Shown piece after piece: positions 47,005 through 59,193 of a stretch of DNA of 64,000 nt. The stretch is from positions 10,602,001 to 10,666,000 of the forward strand of contig OU612075.1 of NCBI GenBank assembly GCA_914767715.1. Reading direction: 5' to 3'. The DNA comes from Membranipora membranacea. Lineage: Eukaryota; Bryozoa; Gymnolaemata; Cheilostomatida; Membraniporidae. Position 1 is the first letter of the stretch. Every line of letters starts with the position of its first letter. The translations under genes and the position numbers were made by a program. Below the pieces are notes generated by a model. It was not told the origin of the DNA, did no database searches, and saw only the letters and a list, made by a program, of their open reading frames with translations.

Positions 47005-47018
47005 TAATAAGGGAGATG
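47005..47018 (+). other. Candidate polypurine tract and LTR start
   Basis: AATAAGGGAGA at 47007-47016 is followed by TGTTGATTG, the usual arrangement at the 3' LTR of gypsy-type elements. It lies about 190 bases after the polyprotein tail. The LTR end could not be located, and no 5' partner is in the window. Confidence 0.35.
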
Positions 47019-47620
47019 TTGATTGTATGATGGATGCATGAGTTTGTATATATGTTGTCACTCTTTTATTCATCTCAGTCATAGTAGTCAATCTGTTTTT
47101 GTAGATGTTAGAAGCCTAGAGTGGACCTTACTAAAACCACTTTTATCTGTTGCTGGTAATTGGGGATATGTGGCTCCCTCTGGCATACCTATCAAAGACA
47201 GGTGATGTCAGAAGATATTGGCCAACAAAAAAGCTGCCTATTGGCAACCTCTTCAAAAGGTTGCTGGCTAAGCCTTGCCGGCTGGGTAAATATAATACAT
47301 AGAACTTACACAGTGGCAGACCAGCTCAGAAATATCATTGTTTTGCTTTACCAGTTTTTTTACAGCCTGCATTGTTATGCAATCACACCTGATAAAAATG
47401 AAGATGGTTTAGGGTGAATCAATGGAACCAATTCATTGAGGTATTTGTAATCAATATCAAACATAGCTCCTTTAAAAGCGACTGTGTTTGCAGTTGTCAA
47501 TATCTGTCAATGAGCTAATAGTTATTAGCATAGAAGTGGTCAAAAGGAAATCGTTATCTCAGCACTATCAACATTCTCAGATTGTCAAATATCAGATTGT
47601 GTAGTAGTAGGTGTCTAAAT
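47019..47620. other. Possible LTR remnant and 5' flank of copy D
   Basis: No gene is seen. The sequence is unlike the 5' flanks of copies B, C, E or F, so copy D has a different upstream region, possibly partly LTR-derived. Confidence 0.4.
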
Positions 47621-50600
47621 ATGGCTACAGCGGCAAGGCTTACGGAACCAAAACCATTGGAATATATAAAGGTAACAGTAACCAGAGAGACAGCCTGTGG
47701 ATTCTGTGGTCTGACATTATATGAGATACAGGAACCAAGAGCTCTACCCTGTGGTCACACTCAATGTACTGAGTGTATCCATGTCAACTATCAGAATAAG
47801 GAGATAGAGTGCAAAGTCTGCAGGTAAGGCCATAAGAGTCAAAACCTCCAAAATAAGTTTTGTGTTGGAATAGTTTGGTGGTGCCAAGGCGCTTGTTTTT
47901 TATTTGATATTGTCATCGCTAGGCATAACAATATCCTTCACTTAAAGTAGGTTTTGTTGCAGATGCATTGCACACAGGAAGTCCAGGAATGATCCTCACA
48001 AAACAGCATCTAAAGTCTAAACCAAAGATATATTTATAGGGAAACCTTCAAAGATGTAGACATCAGAGCACTACCCACAATTCCGGAGCACCTTGTACAG
48101 GAAGCACTGGCTGATACAGAGTTAGGATTACCGTCGGCAGGAAGAGAATGTAATCGATGTGAGGGTGAGAAAGTGAAGGCTGTGGTCTGTTGTGCTGACT
48201 GTAAGAAAAGGTTCTGTCACCAACATGCTGAGGTAGGAACCCATCACCCTCAAGTCAGAATAGAAAAATGTACATTTTTTGTGAAACTCATAAAAACAAC
48301 TACGATACTTGACAACTGTTACCTAGCTGAGTCGCCAAATGGAATAATCATATAAACAAATCTTCTTCTGAATACGAATTTTCAATCTGTACATCATTCT
48401 GAGTTTAAAAGTATTACATACCTGAACAAAGTAATAATTTATAATTCTCGATGACTTAGATAGTATACTGTACTATTCATACAGGAGCACTTGTTCCATT
48501 GTGGCGATCATGCACTTCTGCCGATAGAAGACAACCTGACACCAGAAAGATACGAGGTAGAAAGATGTAAGACTCACAAGAAGCATGTCCTTGAGGAGAT
48601 TTGTAAGAACTGTATGAAGCAGTTCTGTAGGAGGTGTGATTCCATGGTAGCATGTTCAGCCTTAAATCAGAGGAGTGATCGGGCTGCAGCCCTTAATCAA
48701 GGTTGGTGTAGAATGAGTCCATGAGTTAATTGCAGAGTAAAGGGAAGAGACAACGGAAAACAGTATTGGTAAATTTGAAAATAACTACTTGTGAGAAACC
48801 ATCACTTTGATTACAGCAACCAGGTTAAATTCACTGGCCATTTTTGGTCAGGCTAATGTTTGATTGAATGAAGACCCACTATCCGAGCAAAAGTTTCAAA
48901 TTTTTTTTATTATGTATAATTCTAATAGGATAACCAAATAGGAAAATAGTAGAAACTTTTAATCTTAGAGTACAAGGTTCAATGCCAGATCCTTATCAGC
49001 AAAATTTAAAATATGGAGATAGGGTTCGTTTGAACACCAAAAATGCAACGAAAATATCCGGGAATAAACCTCTGGAAATAATAACTATCCTTTCTGTTGT
49101 TCTTGTAATTTTAGGCATGTGCCATGAGGTTGTCCCACTCAAAGATGTGACCGAAGAAATGAGGGAGAAACTACGAATGCTGTCACAGAACATTTTAGAC
49201 AAAATAAAAAGATGTAGACACATTGAAAAGTCTAGCTGGAAGCGTTTAGCTGAACTGGAAACTCACATAGCTAACATTTATAATCAGATAGATGAAAGGG
49301 CTGAAAATCTGGTGAGTTGTTATTTGATGCAAAGAAGTAAGTTGGAATTCGTCTTTTCATGATACAAGAGCAAGCAACTCTCTCCTATTTTAGGAGATGC
49401 TTTAAGACTAGGTTTATCAATCATTGTATGTAGCTCATGTGTTTTGTCATCAGAGCAACAATGGTGTTTTTGCTAAATAAATTTGATCCAAGAGGGCGTT
49501 GTCAATATGACTTGAAAATTGAACAGCCCTGAGTTTAGTAGACCATTGTCGATCCAATTTGCCGGCATTCCAGTTGTTCGTACTCTTCAGGTGAGCTGCC
49601 AACCTTTTGCCAGCAACCCAAACTCCGATGAAGGCAAATTGGATCAATTTGATCTTGAGTATATTGGTTTCTATCACCGACTACAGATTAAGCAAATCAA
49701 AATAGAAGCTGAGGACCTGAAAACAGAGTTTAAAGACCATCTTAACAAGTCGACAGAAATGGTAGGAAAGTTTTCTGAGGAAATGCTGCAGAACACCACA
49801 GTTCTGGATGACCTGTATATCTATGGAACTCATTTAGCAGACAGAAGAGCAGACGAGCAGCTACTGGAAGAATTTGATGAGGTGTCTTCAAACCTTACAC
49901 AGGCTAATGACAACATGGAGTATGAGACAAAGGTCGCCCTCAAAACACCTTATCTGCATACAGGTAATAAGTTTGCATACAGGTATATTATATATTATTA
50001 TAATGGAGTTGACTGATATATATATATGTATATATATGTATATACTAATACCTGCACCCGCGGGTAAATAACCGAAACGAAGGAAATAGTAGATGGCATA
50101 AAGCGATAGAGCTGGATTAATGAATTAAACTGATATTATGTTCCTTCCTGTTTCAGTGTTTGGGTCTAGATCCTTTAGGAGTAGGAGGTAGCTCAGTTGG
50201 TTAGAGCGCTGTCTTCAACACGCAAGTGATGAAGGTCGTGGGTTCGAATCACACTGCAGTCTATTGACTACTGGGGTTAGGTTGGCCCCAAGGTGTGCTC
50301 CAACCTGCCTGCAAACTGAGAGCAAAACTGGCGCGGACATTGCAGCCTGGCCATTAAGGCAAAAAAATATTTTGCCGCCTATGCTTCGGGATGTGGCGTG
50401 TGGTTTGACATCCAAATTTAATCAACCTTTTAATCAACCCTTAGGAATACGTAGACATGACCAGGGAAATTGGAACCAGTTTGTGAAAAAAGTTAGAACT
50501 AGAAACTAAAAGTACAAATGGAGTGTAGCACGCAGTCCACATGTGACTGTAGGGATAAGCTTACAGAAGTTTATAATGATAGTAGTCGAAAATATCTAAT

Positions 50601-51633
50601 CACCAGTTTGACTGTTATTTTCCAGGTCCAGGCTCAGTGAATTTGAATGGAGAAATGGGATTCCTACCAACAGCCATAACACATGTGAGACAAGAGAAAA
50701 CAGCTGCCTGGTGCTTTGGGGTGAGCTGGACGCACGACGACAGAATCCTTTGCGCAACACCGGGCAGCCTTACGATTAGAGACCCTGTTGACTTGAAACT
50801 ACAGGAGCAACGCCTAGATAATAACTACATGTATTCCTCTGCTACTCTTTGTGGAAGCAAACTGTTCATAAAGGGCGCTTCATCTGACTTGAAGAAATAC
50901 GTAACCTTTTCTGGATCACTCGAGCTGCCTACTCGTTCTATATTACACAGTGAAGTCACTGTTGGACTCGCCCTTCATACCCAAGTGTAAGCAAACAAAA
51001 ACCATGTAGTGATCACTGAGCAGGCCAATAACATGTTAAAATTCTTTTCAACTATTAATGAAGAGCACCAGTTTGACATTCAGCTGACAGAAAGACTGGA
51101 CCCATATGGAGTTCATCTCACATCTGATGCAGCACTAGTGACTTAGAAGAAGGGAAGCTGAGTAAATATGCTCTGACACCTTCACCAGACCCAATCTGGA
51201 CATGTGACGGACTGAAAACACCAACAGAAGTAACAACAGATGAGTCAGGCTTTATCTATGTAGCAAGTGCGTGCGAATCCACAATCAATATCATCTCAGC
51301 TGAAGGTAAGTATTATTAGCAACCCACACAGCGTTAATTTAGTTTTACTTGATTATTTTATTTGAATATATTTGGAGGTCAAATCATAAATTTGGATGTG
51401 GCCTAATATGAGTTTATTTGAGATGGTTAATCACCACTTTAGTTTGTAACTCATAAATATCACTATACAAAGTTTGGTTACCAGTTGTAGGTGTAAAGAT
51501 AAGAGAGCTGACTCACGAGAAGCTACAGGAGTGTATCGATGAGGATGCCGTGATCTTTGACATCGCTGTGAGAGATGGGAAGATGGTGTTAGCATGTGAG
51601 CGGGAGGGTGTCATGCTCTTCAATATGAGCTAA
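47621..51633 (+). pseudogene. TRIM-like copy D: intact RBCC, broken propeller
   Basis: Exons 47621-47823, 48040-48232, 48485-48701, 49115-49311 and 49687-49963 are open and in phase, with full RING, B-box 1 (Cys retained) and B-box 2 ligands. Exon 6 (50626-51305) has a nonsense TAA at 50988-50990 where other copies have TCA. It also has a 4-base deletion near 51141 relative to A and B. Exon 7 is 51491-51633 (TAA). The predicted product is 483 residues: RING, two B-boxes, coiled coil and about half the propeller. It could still be a functional truncated TRIM, but decay after the stop suggests otherwise. Intron 4 is about 46 bases shorter than in A and B. Confidence 0.8.
50183..50430 (+). mobile_element. 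tRNA-derived SINE in intron 5 of copy D
   Basis: The A-box-like TAGCTCAGTTGG is at 50189-50200 and the B-box-like GGTTCGAATCA at 50241-50251, with the shared body. It is orthologous to the copy A, B and E insertions. Confidence 0.7.
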
Positions 51634-54600
51634 TAAAAGAGATTAACTAGATACAGACTGTCAACAGCGCCAGCACTTGTTTATCCACCGATATGTCAAC
51701 AATTCTACTCAAAACTGATGACCCAGGAGAAAAGTTTTGTGTGAATGAGATTGTGTGAGTAGCAAGCTAGAAGTGCTGTTCACAAATTGACAACCAATTT
51801 GACATGAACCACTTCATATACTCAATATTTCCGAGCAATCCCTTTACCAAATATTCTTTTGTCTGTTTTAGATGAAGTGATGGGTAGGTTTGATGCATGA
51901 TAAAAGCCCTCACTCCCTCCACATCCGATAATAATATAATATATATTTTCAACCCCAAGTTAATTCAAAATTGTGTTTTGCATGAATAAATTTTAGGGCA
52001 ATCAACGTAACGTATATTTCAACCAGCGTGAATCAGTTACAGCTTAGACGTTAGCCCAATCTGATCACCGCAAACTATCCTGTCAGATAGACATTGAATG
52101 TGTGGTATTGAAAAAAAGGATTTGTAAGTTTTGTGTGAGTTATGTTAGTGAGAGTAGGGTTTGGCCAATCACTCAGCTATGATGTGGCAAGATTATATAT
52201 CAATTCTAATTCAGTCATCAAAATAAATGTATAAGACAAACTATGTCTTTATTCGATTGTTGACTAGTTTTTAGAGATGAAATGGTAACATATATGCATA
52301 GCCTAACTTGATCCTTGTCTTGGAAGCCGAGTCTGATACGCTATTCTTCACTTAGTTGGTCAAAGTTTGTTCGTGAAAGATTTTGCTGGCATTGTTAACT
52401 CGTTTAATCAGGCTCAATATATCTGAATGTAGGATGCACACTTCCAAAGGGGATGAGAATAGTCTGTAAGGTGAACAGATACTTCAACCTTGGCATATTG
52501 CTCCTCACTGTTGTGTATGAAATAGTAAATAAGATGTGTCCATTAAATTTCATCCTATATATTCAATCTGTAGTTAATGCTGGGACGTCATAAATTGGTT
52601 GACAAATTTTATTGTTGTGATAACAACACTTCCATTCTCTTCTGCCGGCCTATGTCAGAGTGCAGTATTTTGTTTCAGACGTTAATGTTGGTGGTAGTCA
52701 GCTTACGCTGTCCCTAAGACCAAGTTGCAGCACTGTCCAAAAATCCGATCACTACGTAAAATAATTTTGGCTTTTTGCCATAAACAAACAGGCAGAATAT
52801 TTTATTGTCAGCACATATGCAGGTGTTGAATCATAATCGCCAATGTTTCAAACATGAAATCCAAGTTTTTCAGCTAGTAAACTCTGCATTACTGCACAAT
52901 TAGCATTGAAAGTTGCAAACTTGACGAGAAGCAAGTTTTCGTACATATATGTCAAGATTTTGACAATTTTCTAGCTCATAATCAATTCAACACCAATGAA
53001 AACACCTTTCTACTACACAATCCATTAACACCACCACAACTAAATTAATGTCTTAGTAGTCAGTTCATCAATGCTTGTGAACCACAATTATAGTCTAGGT
53101 TTATTATTAAGTCTATGGACTGACCATATATTTGATCTTTAGCAGTAGTTGTCTTACCAACATCAATGTGGAGACAACTCTTATTTAACAGTTTAACATT
53201 CGAGGCCATTTTGGTTATTATAGGTTCTCTAGCTGCCTATTGACTTGATCATTGCTACACTTACACAACATTGTTACATATCAGCCCAGACCTTCCATCG
53301 AAAAACTATCACCACTAAATTACATGTCATGATAAAAGTATCAATATCACCTTTTGAACGCATTTACAATAAAAAACATTGATGAGAGAAGTTGAGACAA
53401 AGCTAGTTCTAACCTGCTGGTCTGTTACCAATTCGAGCAAGGGAAAGTCGGCGAATTAAATGCAGCAAACGAGAAGCCACATATATTGTCATGTTGTTGG
53501 TCGGCAGATGAGAGAACAAAACTTAAACGGTCATCACTCCTTCTTATGGTGAGATAGATCTGGTAGTGTTGGGTCAACAAGCACACAAGATGATTTGGAC
53601 ATTAATTTATTGATGTGATTACCTTTAATCACAACCTCAGCTTAACCAATTGCGGGTAAGAAATATTTCGCCTATTGCAATTGTGACATGGACCAATAGT
53701 AATTACTATAACGATAACCTCACTATCAAAAGTGGCGTTAAATACTATGACCAGGTATAGAGTAAGTAATCGGGATAGGAAACTAAAAAGATAAATAAAC
53801 AAAAGTTATGGAGTGGCACTAAATATGTAAATACCTTTTGCTATCGAAAATATACCAGGCTCTTAGTTTATAATGTTTTAATGTGGAAGTAGGATTTCCA
53901 GCAGGATTTCCATCCAACTTCAGGTCAAGTGTTATAAAATATAAAATTGACTCTGGGGAGACTTTGAAATAAAAACAGGCTATCCTACAGTTATTTATTT
54001 AATTTTCGGACACTTCATCAATTGTGTGAACAATTCAGTTACGTATGTACCTAATGTAAAGAATTAAAGATCGAGAGTTATCAGCACTGAGATAAAAAGA
54101 ATATTAGCCAAAAGCTTTGCACAATAACATGAGTTACCCAAGGCTTAGTTCCTTTTAAACTCAATTACTTTACACTCAGTGGTATTTAATGCTGCTGCTA
54201 TGAGATTAGCAGCATGGTAAAACTATTGCATATGTTAAACCTCTTATCTTATCTTACTTGGTACACCAAATTTTAGCTGAGCATTGCGTGTTCTGCTTCC
54301 CACCTAAACAGTTTCATTTTTCTGGGTGAGTAAACCCTAAGCGAGTAATTCTTAACGTTGTCATGATTTTGTATGTCATTAGAATGCTTAACATGATCCA
54401 TGTAGGTCACCAATACAAATGTGGGTGTTAACCTAATAATCTGAGAGATCACAGGATGTAACACTATATATGAAAGCAGCAAGGTAGTGAGAGCTTGCAG
54501 GAGTCTGGAATTCGGAATCTAAAAATGGCTAGTATGACTCTAGCAGCTGTTATTTGATTGAAATGCCATTCAATTCACGAGTTTACATTCCATTACAAGG

Positions 54601-54743
54601 ATTCTCCACAGGCTATGAATGTAGAGTGAGGCCCAGCTAGCCAAGAGTTGGCTCTCCCTACCAAAAAATCAGAGGCAACACATTGCTACCCATAGCTAAC
54701 TTTTTGTTTTGGTTTCAGATTGTCGTAGTGAAGTAAAGTAGTG
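51634..54743. repeat. Array spacer between copies D and E
   Basis: About 3.1 kb closely match 59194-62541, giving a tandem period near 7.8 kb for the D/E and E/F units. Segment 61018-61303 is present only in the second spacer. No exons are supported. Confidence 0.75.
53146..53180. repeat. GAGTTGTC hairpin repeat (divergent)
   Basis: AGTTGTCTTACCAACATCAA is followed by GGAGACAACTC. It is orthologous to 60661-60694. Confidence 0.5.
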
Positions 54744-54850
54744 ATGGAGAACACTCAGCTAACAGTCACCAAAGAGACAGCCTGTGGATTCTGTGGTCTG
54801 ACATTATATGAGATACAGGAACCAAGAGCTCTACCTTGTGGTCACACTCA
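54744..54850 (+). pseudogene. Truncated RING exon at the 5' end of copy E
   Basis: ATGGAGAACACTCAG onward encodes the RING up to the CGHT motif and then breaks at GGTCACACTC. From 54848 the sequence is the upstream flank of a second RING exon, homologous to 11050 onward in copy B. It is the remnant of an F-type first exon left by recombination. Confidence 0.8.
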
Positions 54851-56754
54851 TATTTATTAACACAGAAGGGGGAGGAGGTTATAATCCACCACTTGATATT
54901 CACGCTAGTGATTTAGCACAACATTGGACCAGTTTAGTTCGGCAGCCAGTTGACAATCAAAGTCTTTCTGCGGCAAAGAGGTGAGTGGCGTAGCCTATGA
55001 TCTTTGTTAGAAGGCGCCTACCTGACTCATATACCACCACAACATGACTTGTACTGCAGAAAGTGGGATAAGATCCAAGCTACCGTATATAATCATCATG
55101 AAGATGATATGTACGTAAAAGTCCTCACCAAAGAAATTGTCGAGGCTGAGCGTATACCATACAATATTATTCATTCTCAGTCTGTTTTATGACCTGTTGA
55201 CATTTGACAACTTTCAGAACTCCACAAATGGCTACAGCAGAAGGGGTCACAGAACCTGCGGTGACGGAGAATATAAAGATAACAGTAACCAGAGATACAG
55301 CCTGTGGATTCTGTGGTCTGACATTATATGAGATACAGGAACCAAGAGCTCTACCTTGTGGTCACACTCAATGTACTGAGTGTATCCATGTCAACTATCA
55401 GAACAAAGAGATCGAGTGCAAAGTAGGTGGGGCTATTAGAGTCAATGCCTCCCAAATAAGTTCTGCGTTTGAATACTTTGGTGGTGCCAAGGCGCTTATT
55501 TTTATTGGATATTGTCATCGCTAGGCATAACAATATCCTTCACTTAGAGTAGATTTTGTTGCAGATGCATTGCACGGAGGAAATCCAGCAAACGATCCTC
55601 ACACAACAGCATCTTGAGTCCAAGCGAATTATATATTTATAGGGAAACCTTCAAAGATGTAAACATCAGAGCACTACCCACAATTCCTGAGCACCTTGTA
55701 CAGGAAGCGCTGTTAGATACAGAATTAGGATTACCATCAGCAGGAAGAGAATGTAATCGATGTGAGGGGGAGAAACTCAAGGCTGTGGTCTGCTGAGCTG
55801 ACTGTAAGAAAAGCAAGCTGGTTCTGTCACCAACATGCTGAGATAGGGACCCATCAACTGTAAGTCAGTATAGAAATATGTAAGTATTTGTTTGTCTTGT
55901 GAAACTCATAAAAACAACTACAATACCCGAGACTCATTGCCTAGTTGGGTGGCCTAATGGGTAAGTTGAATTTTTATATTGGAAAAAGGACCTTTATCCT
56001 GGTTCTGAGTTTAAAATAATTACATACTTGAACAAATTAATTATATAATACCTTATAGTTCGATGAGATGGTATTATGTATTTATTTATACAGGAGCACA
56101 TGTTCCATGTCAGCGATCATGTACTTCTGCCGATAGAAGACAACCTGACTGAAGAAAGATACGAGATAGAAAGATGTAAGACTCACAAAAAGTTTGCGCT
56201 TGATGAGATTTGCAGGCATTGCAAAGAGCAGTTTTGTAGCAGATGTGACATTAGGGGAAGATGTATTGCTTTAAACGCAGAGAGAGATGAAAGTGAGTTT
56301 GCTAAGCAAGGTTGATATGGAACTAGTAGAAGTTGATTGTTACCGGTCCTGTTAGATTGATTGATCAATGGTTAGTTTTGAGTAGACGCTAGGCCTGGTT
56401 ATAGGCAATAATGAAGAGACACTAATGCCTTCACAGATTCAGTTTTCTGTTTCTGGTAATAAAGTCCCGTGCGGAAATAAAAACCCTCAGAAACGACGCT
56501 GTACTTTGAGTTGTTACATGCTTTTCATTTTAGGCCAAGGTCATGAGGTTGTCCCACTTAAAGATGTGACAGAAGGAATGAGGGAGAAACTTCGAAAGCT
56601 GTCACAGAATATTTTCGACAAAATAAAAAGATGTAGAGACATTGAAAAGTCTGGCTGGAGGCGTCTAGCTGATCTCGAAGCTCATACCGAGAACATCTAT
56701 CAGGAGATCGATGTAATGGCTGAAAACATGGTTTGTTTTATTTTTATGCCTGAT

Positions 56755-56855
56755 ACTAGTCTTAGTGGCACAACATTATCAACCACCCATTTCCACCGTG
56801 AAAGTAGGTGGTCGATAATGTAATGCCACTACTTCGCATTGGAGTCTGAGACCTT
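56755..56855. repeat. Foldback element in intron 4 of copy E
   Basis: It has the same inner stem (CATTATCAACCACCCATTT and inverse) as 41835-41944, with part of the left outer arm deleted. Confidence 0.65.
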
Positions 56856-57742
56856 AGACTAGTCTGAAACATAAAGATATTACTCGGAAAGTTGTCATGT
56901 CATATCTTAAAAGACAATCCTGTCCATTAGTAAATAACTTAAGACTATCGATTTATGCAGTTCGGGCAAACCTTGGCCTGTTGTCAATTAAACAATGAAA
57001 GAATCACACATCTCAAAATTGTTTCTAATTACAAACAAATTAAATGATACCAAATTTTCATCATCGTTTTTTATTCTAAATGCAATTCGAGATGATTGTC
57101 AATGTCTATATGAAGGTTGCAAGAGCAACTTTGAGTTTAAGGCTTTTAAAATCTTGAGTCGATGGGTGTCTTATTGCCATTACCATTTCTTCAACCATTG
57201 GCAGATTCAGCGAATCAGAAGAGAAGCAGAAGACCTGAAGACAGAATTTACAGACCATCTTAATGAGTCAACTGAGAAAGTAGGCAAGTTTTCTGAGGAG
57301 ATGCTGCTGAACACCACAGTTTTAGATGACCTGTATATCCACGGTTCTCATCTAGCAGATAGAAGAGCAGACCAGCAGCTTCTAGAAGAGTTTGATGAGG
57401 TGTTTTCAAACCTTACACAAACAAATGACAACATGGAGTATGAGACAAAGGTTGCCCTCCAAACACCTTATCTGCATACAGGTAATAAATTTGCATATGG
57501 GTATATTATATATTATTATAATGGAGTTGACTAATATATATATATATATATATATAAATATATGTATAGTTGTGTATATACTAATACCTGCACATGCGGA
57601 GCAATGACCACAATGACCAAGGGGTAAATAACCGAAACGAAGGAAATAGTAGATGGCATAAAGCGATAGAGCTGGATTAACGGATTAGACTGATATTATG
57701 TTCCTTCCTGTTTCAGTGTTTGGGTCTAAATCCTTTAGGAGT

Positions 57743-58000
57743 AGGAGGTAGCTCAGATGGTTAGAGCGCCGTCTTAAACACGCAAGTGATGAAGGTCGTG
57801 GGTTCGAATCCTACTGAAGTGTATCATCTACTTGGGTTAGGTTGGCCCCCAGGTGTGCTCCAACCTGCCTGCAAACTGAGAGCAAAAACGGCGCAGTCTT
57901 GCCATTAGGCTAAGGCAAAAAATATTCTGCTGCCCATGCTTTGGGATGTGGCGTGTGGTTTGACATCCGATTTTAATTAACTTTTTAGTCAACCTTTAGG
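57743..58000 (+). mobile_element. tRNA-derived SINE in intron 5 of copy E
   Basis: The A-box-like TAGCTCAGATGG is at 57749-57760 and a consensus B-box GGTTCGAATCC at 57801-57811, with the shared body. It is orthologous to the copy A, B and D insertions. Confidence 0.7.
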
Positions 58001-59193
58001 AATACGTAGATATGACCAGGGAAATTGGAACCAGTTTGTGAAAAGAAATTAGAACTAGAAACTAAAAGTACAAATGGATTGTAGCACGCTGTCCACATGT
58101 GACTGTAGGGATAAGCTTACACGTGTTTATAATGATAGTAGTTGAAAACTATCTAATTACCAGTTTGATTGTTATTTCCAGGACCAGGCTCAGTGAATTT
58201 GAATGGAAAAATGGGATTCTTACCAACAGCCATAACACATGTAAAGCAAGAGAAAACAGGTGATGGCTGCTTTGGGGTTAGCTGGACGCACGACGACAGA
58301 ATACTTTGCACCACAGATGAAGGGCTCGAGATTAGAGACCCTGTTGACTTGAAACTACAGAAGCAACACCTAGATAATAACTACGAATATTCCTCTGCTA
58401 CTCTTTGTGGAAGCAAACTGTTCACAAAGGGCGTTTCAATTGACTTAGAGAAATACATAACCTTTTCCGGATCACTTGAGCAACCTACTCGTTCTGTATT
58501 ACACATTGAAGTCATTGATGGACCAGTCCCTCCTACCTATATGTCAGCAAACAAAAACCATTTAGCAACCATTGACCAAGCCAATAACATGTTAAAACTC
58601 TTTTCAACTATTAATGAAGAGCACCAGTTTGACATTCAGCTAACAAATGGACTGTACCCATATGGAGTTCATCTCACATCTGATGCAGCACTAGTGACAT
58701 TCTTAGAAGAAGGGAAGCTGTGTAAATATGCTCTGTCACCATCATCAGACCCAATCTGGACATATCAAGGACTGGAGGGACCTACAGGAGTAACAACAGA
58801 TGAGTCAGGCTTCATCTATGTAGCGAGTTGGGATGAGCCCAGAATCTACATCATCTCAGCTGAAGGTAAGTATTATTAGCAACCCAGACAGCGTTAATTT
58901 AGTTTTACTTGATTATTTTATTTGAATATATTTAGAGGTCAAATCTTAAATTTGGATGTGGCCTAATATGAATTTATTTGAGATGGTTAAACACCACTTT
59001 AGTTTGTAACTCAAAAATATCGCTATACAAAGTTTGGTTACCATTTGTAGGTGTGAAGATAAGAGAGCTGACTCATGAAAAGCGACAGGAGTGTATCGAT
59101 GATGATTCCTGGATCTCAGATATTGCTGTGAGAGATGGGAAGATGGTGTTAGCTTGTAAATAAGAGGGTGTCATGCTCTTCAATATGAGCTAG

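Larger units (their letters stand above)
54744..59193 (+). pseudogene. TRIM-like copy E: broken N-terminus, open propeller
   Basis: The second RING exon (55228 to about 55426) lacks 4 bases (CTGC) at its end, removing the last zinc cysteine and shifting phase. Exon 2 (55643-55842) has TGA near 55795, a 7-base insertion and a donor changed from GT to AT. Exons 56094-56310, 56534-56730, 57205-57481 and 58182-58865 are open. Exon 7 starts at 59051 and ends early at TAA 59161-59163, twelve codons before the usual TAG at 59191-59193. Exon 3 is of the C/F type, the first part of exon 5 is C-like, and the end of exon 5 through exon 6 is A/B-like, so the copy is mosaic. Confidence 0.85.
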
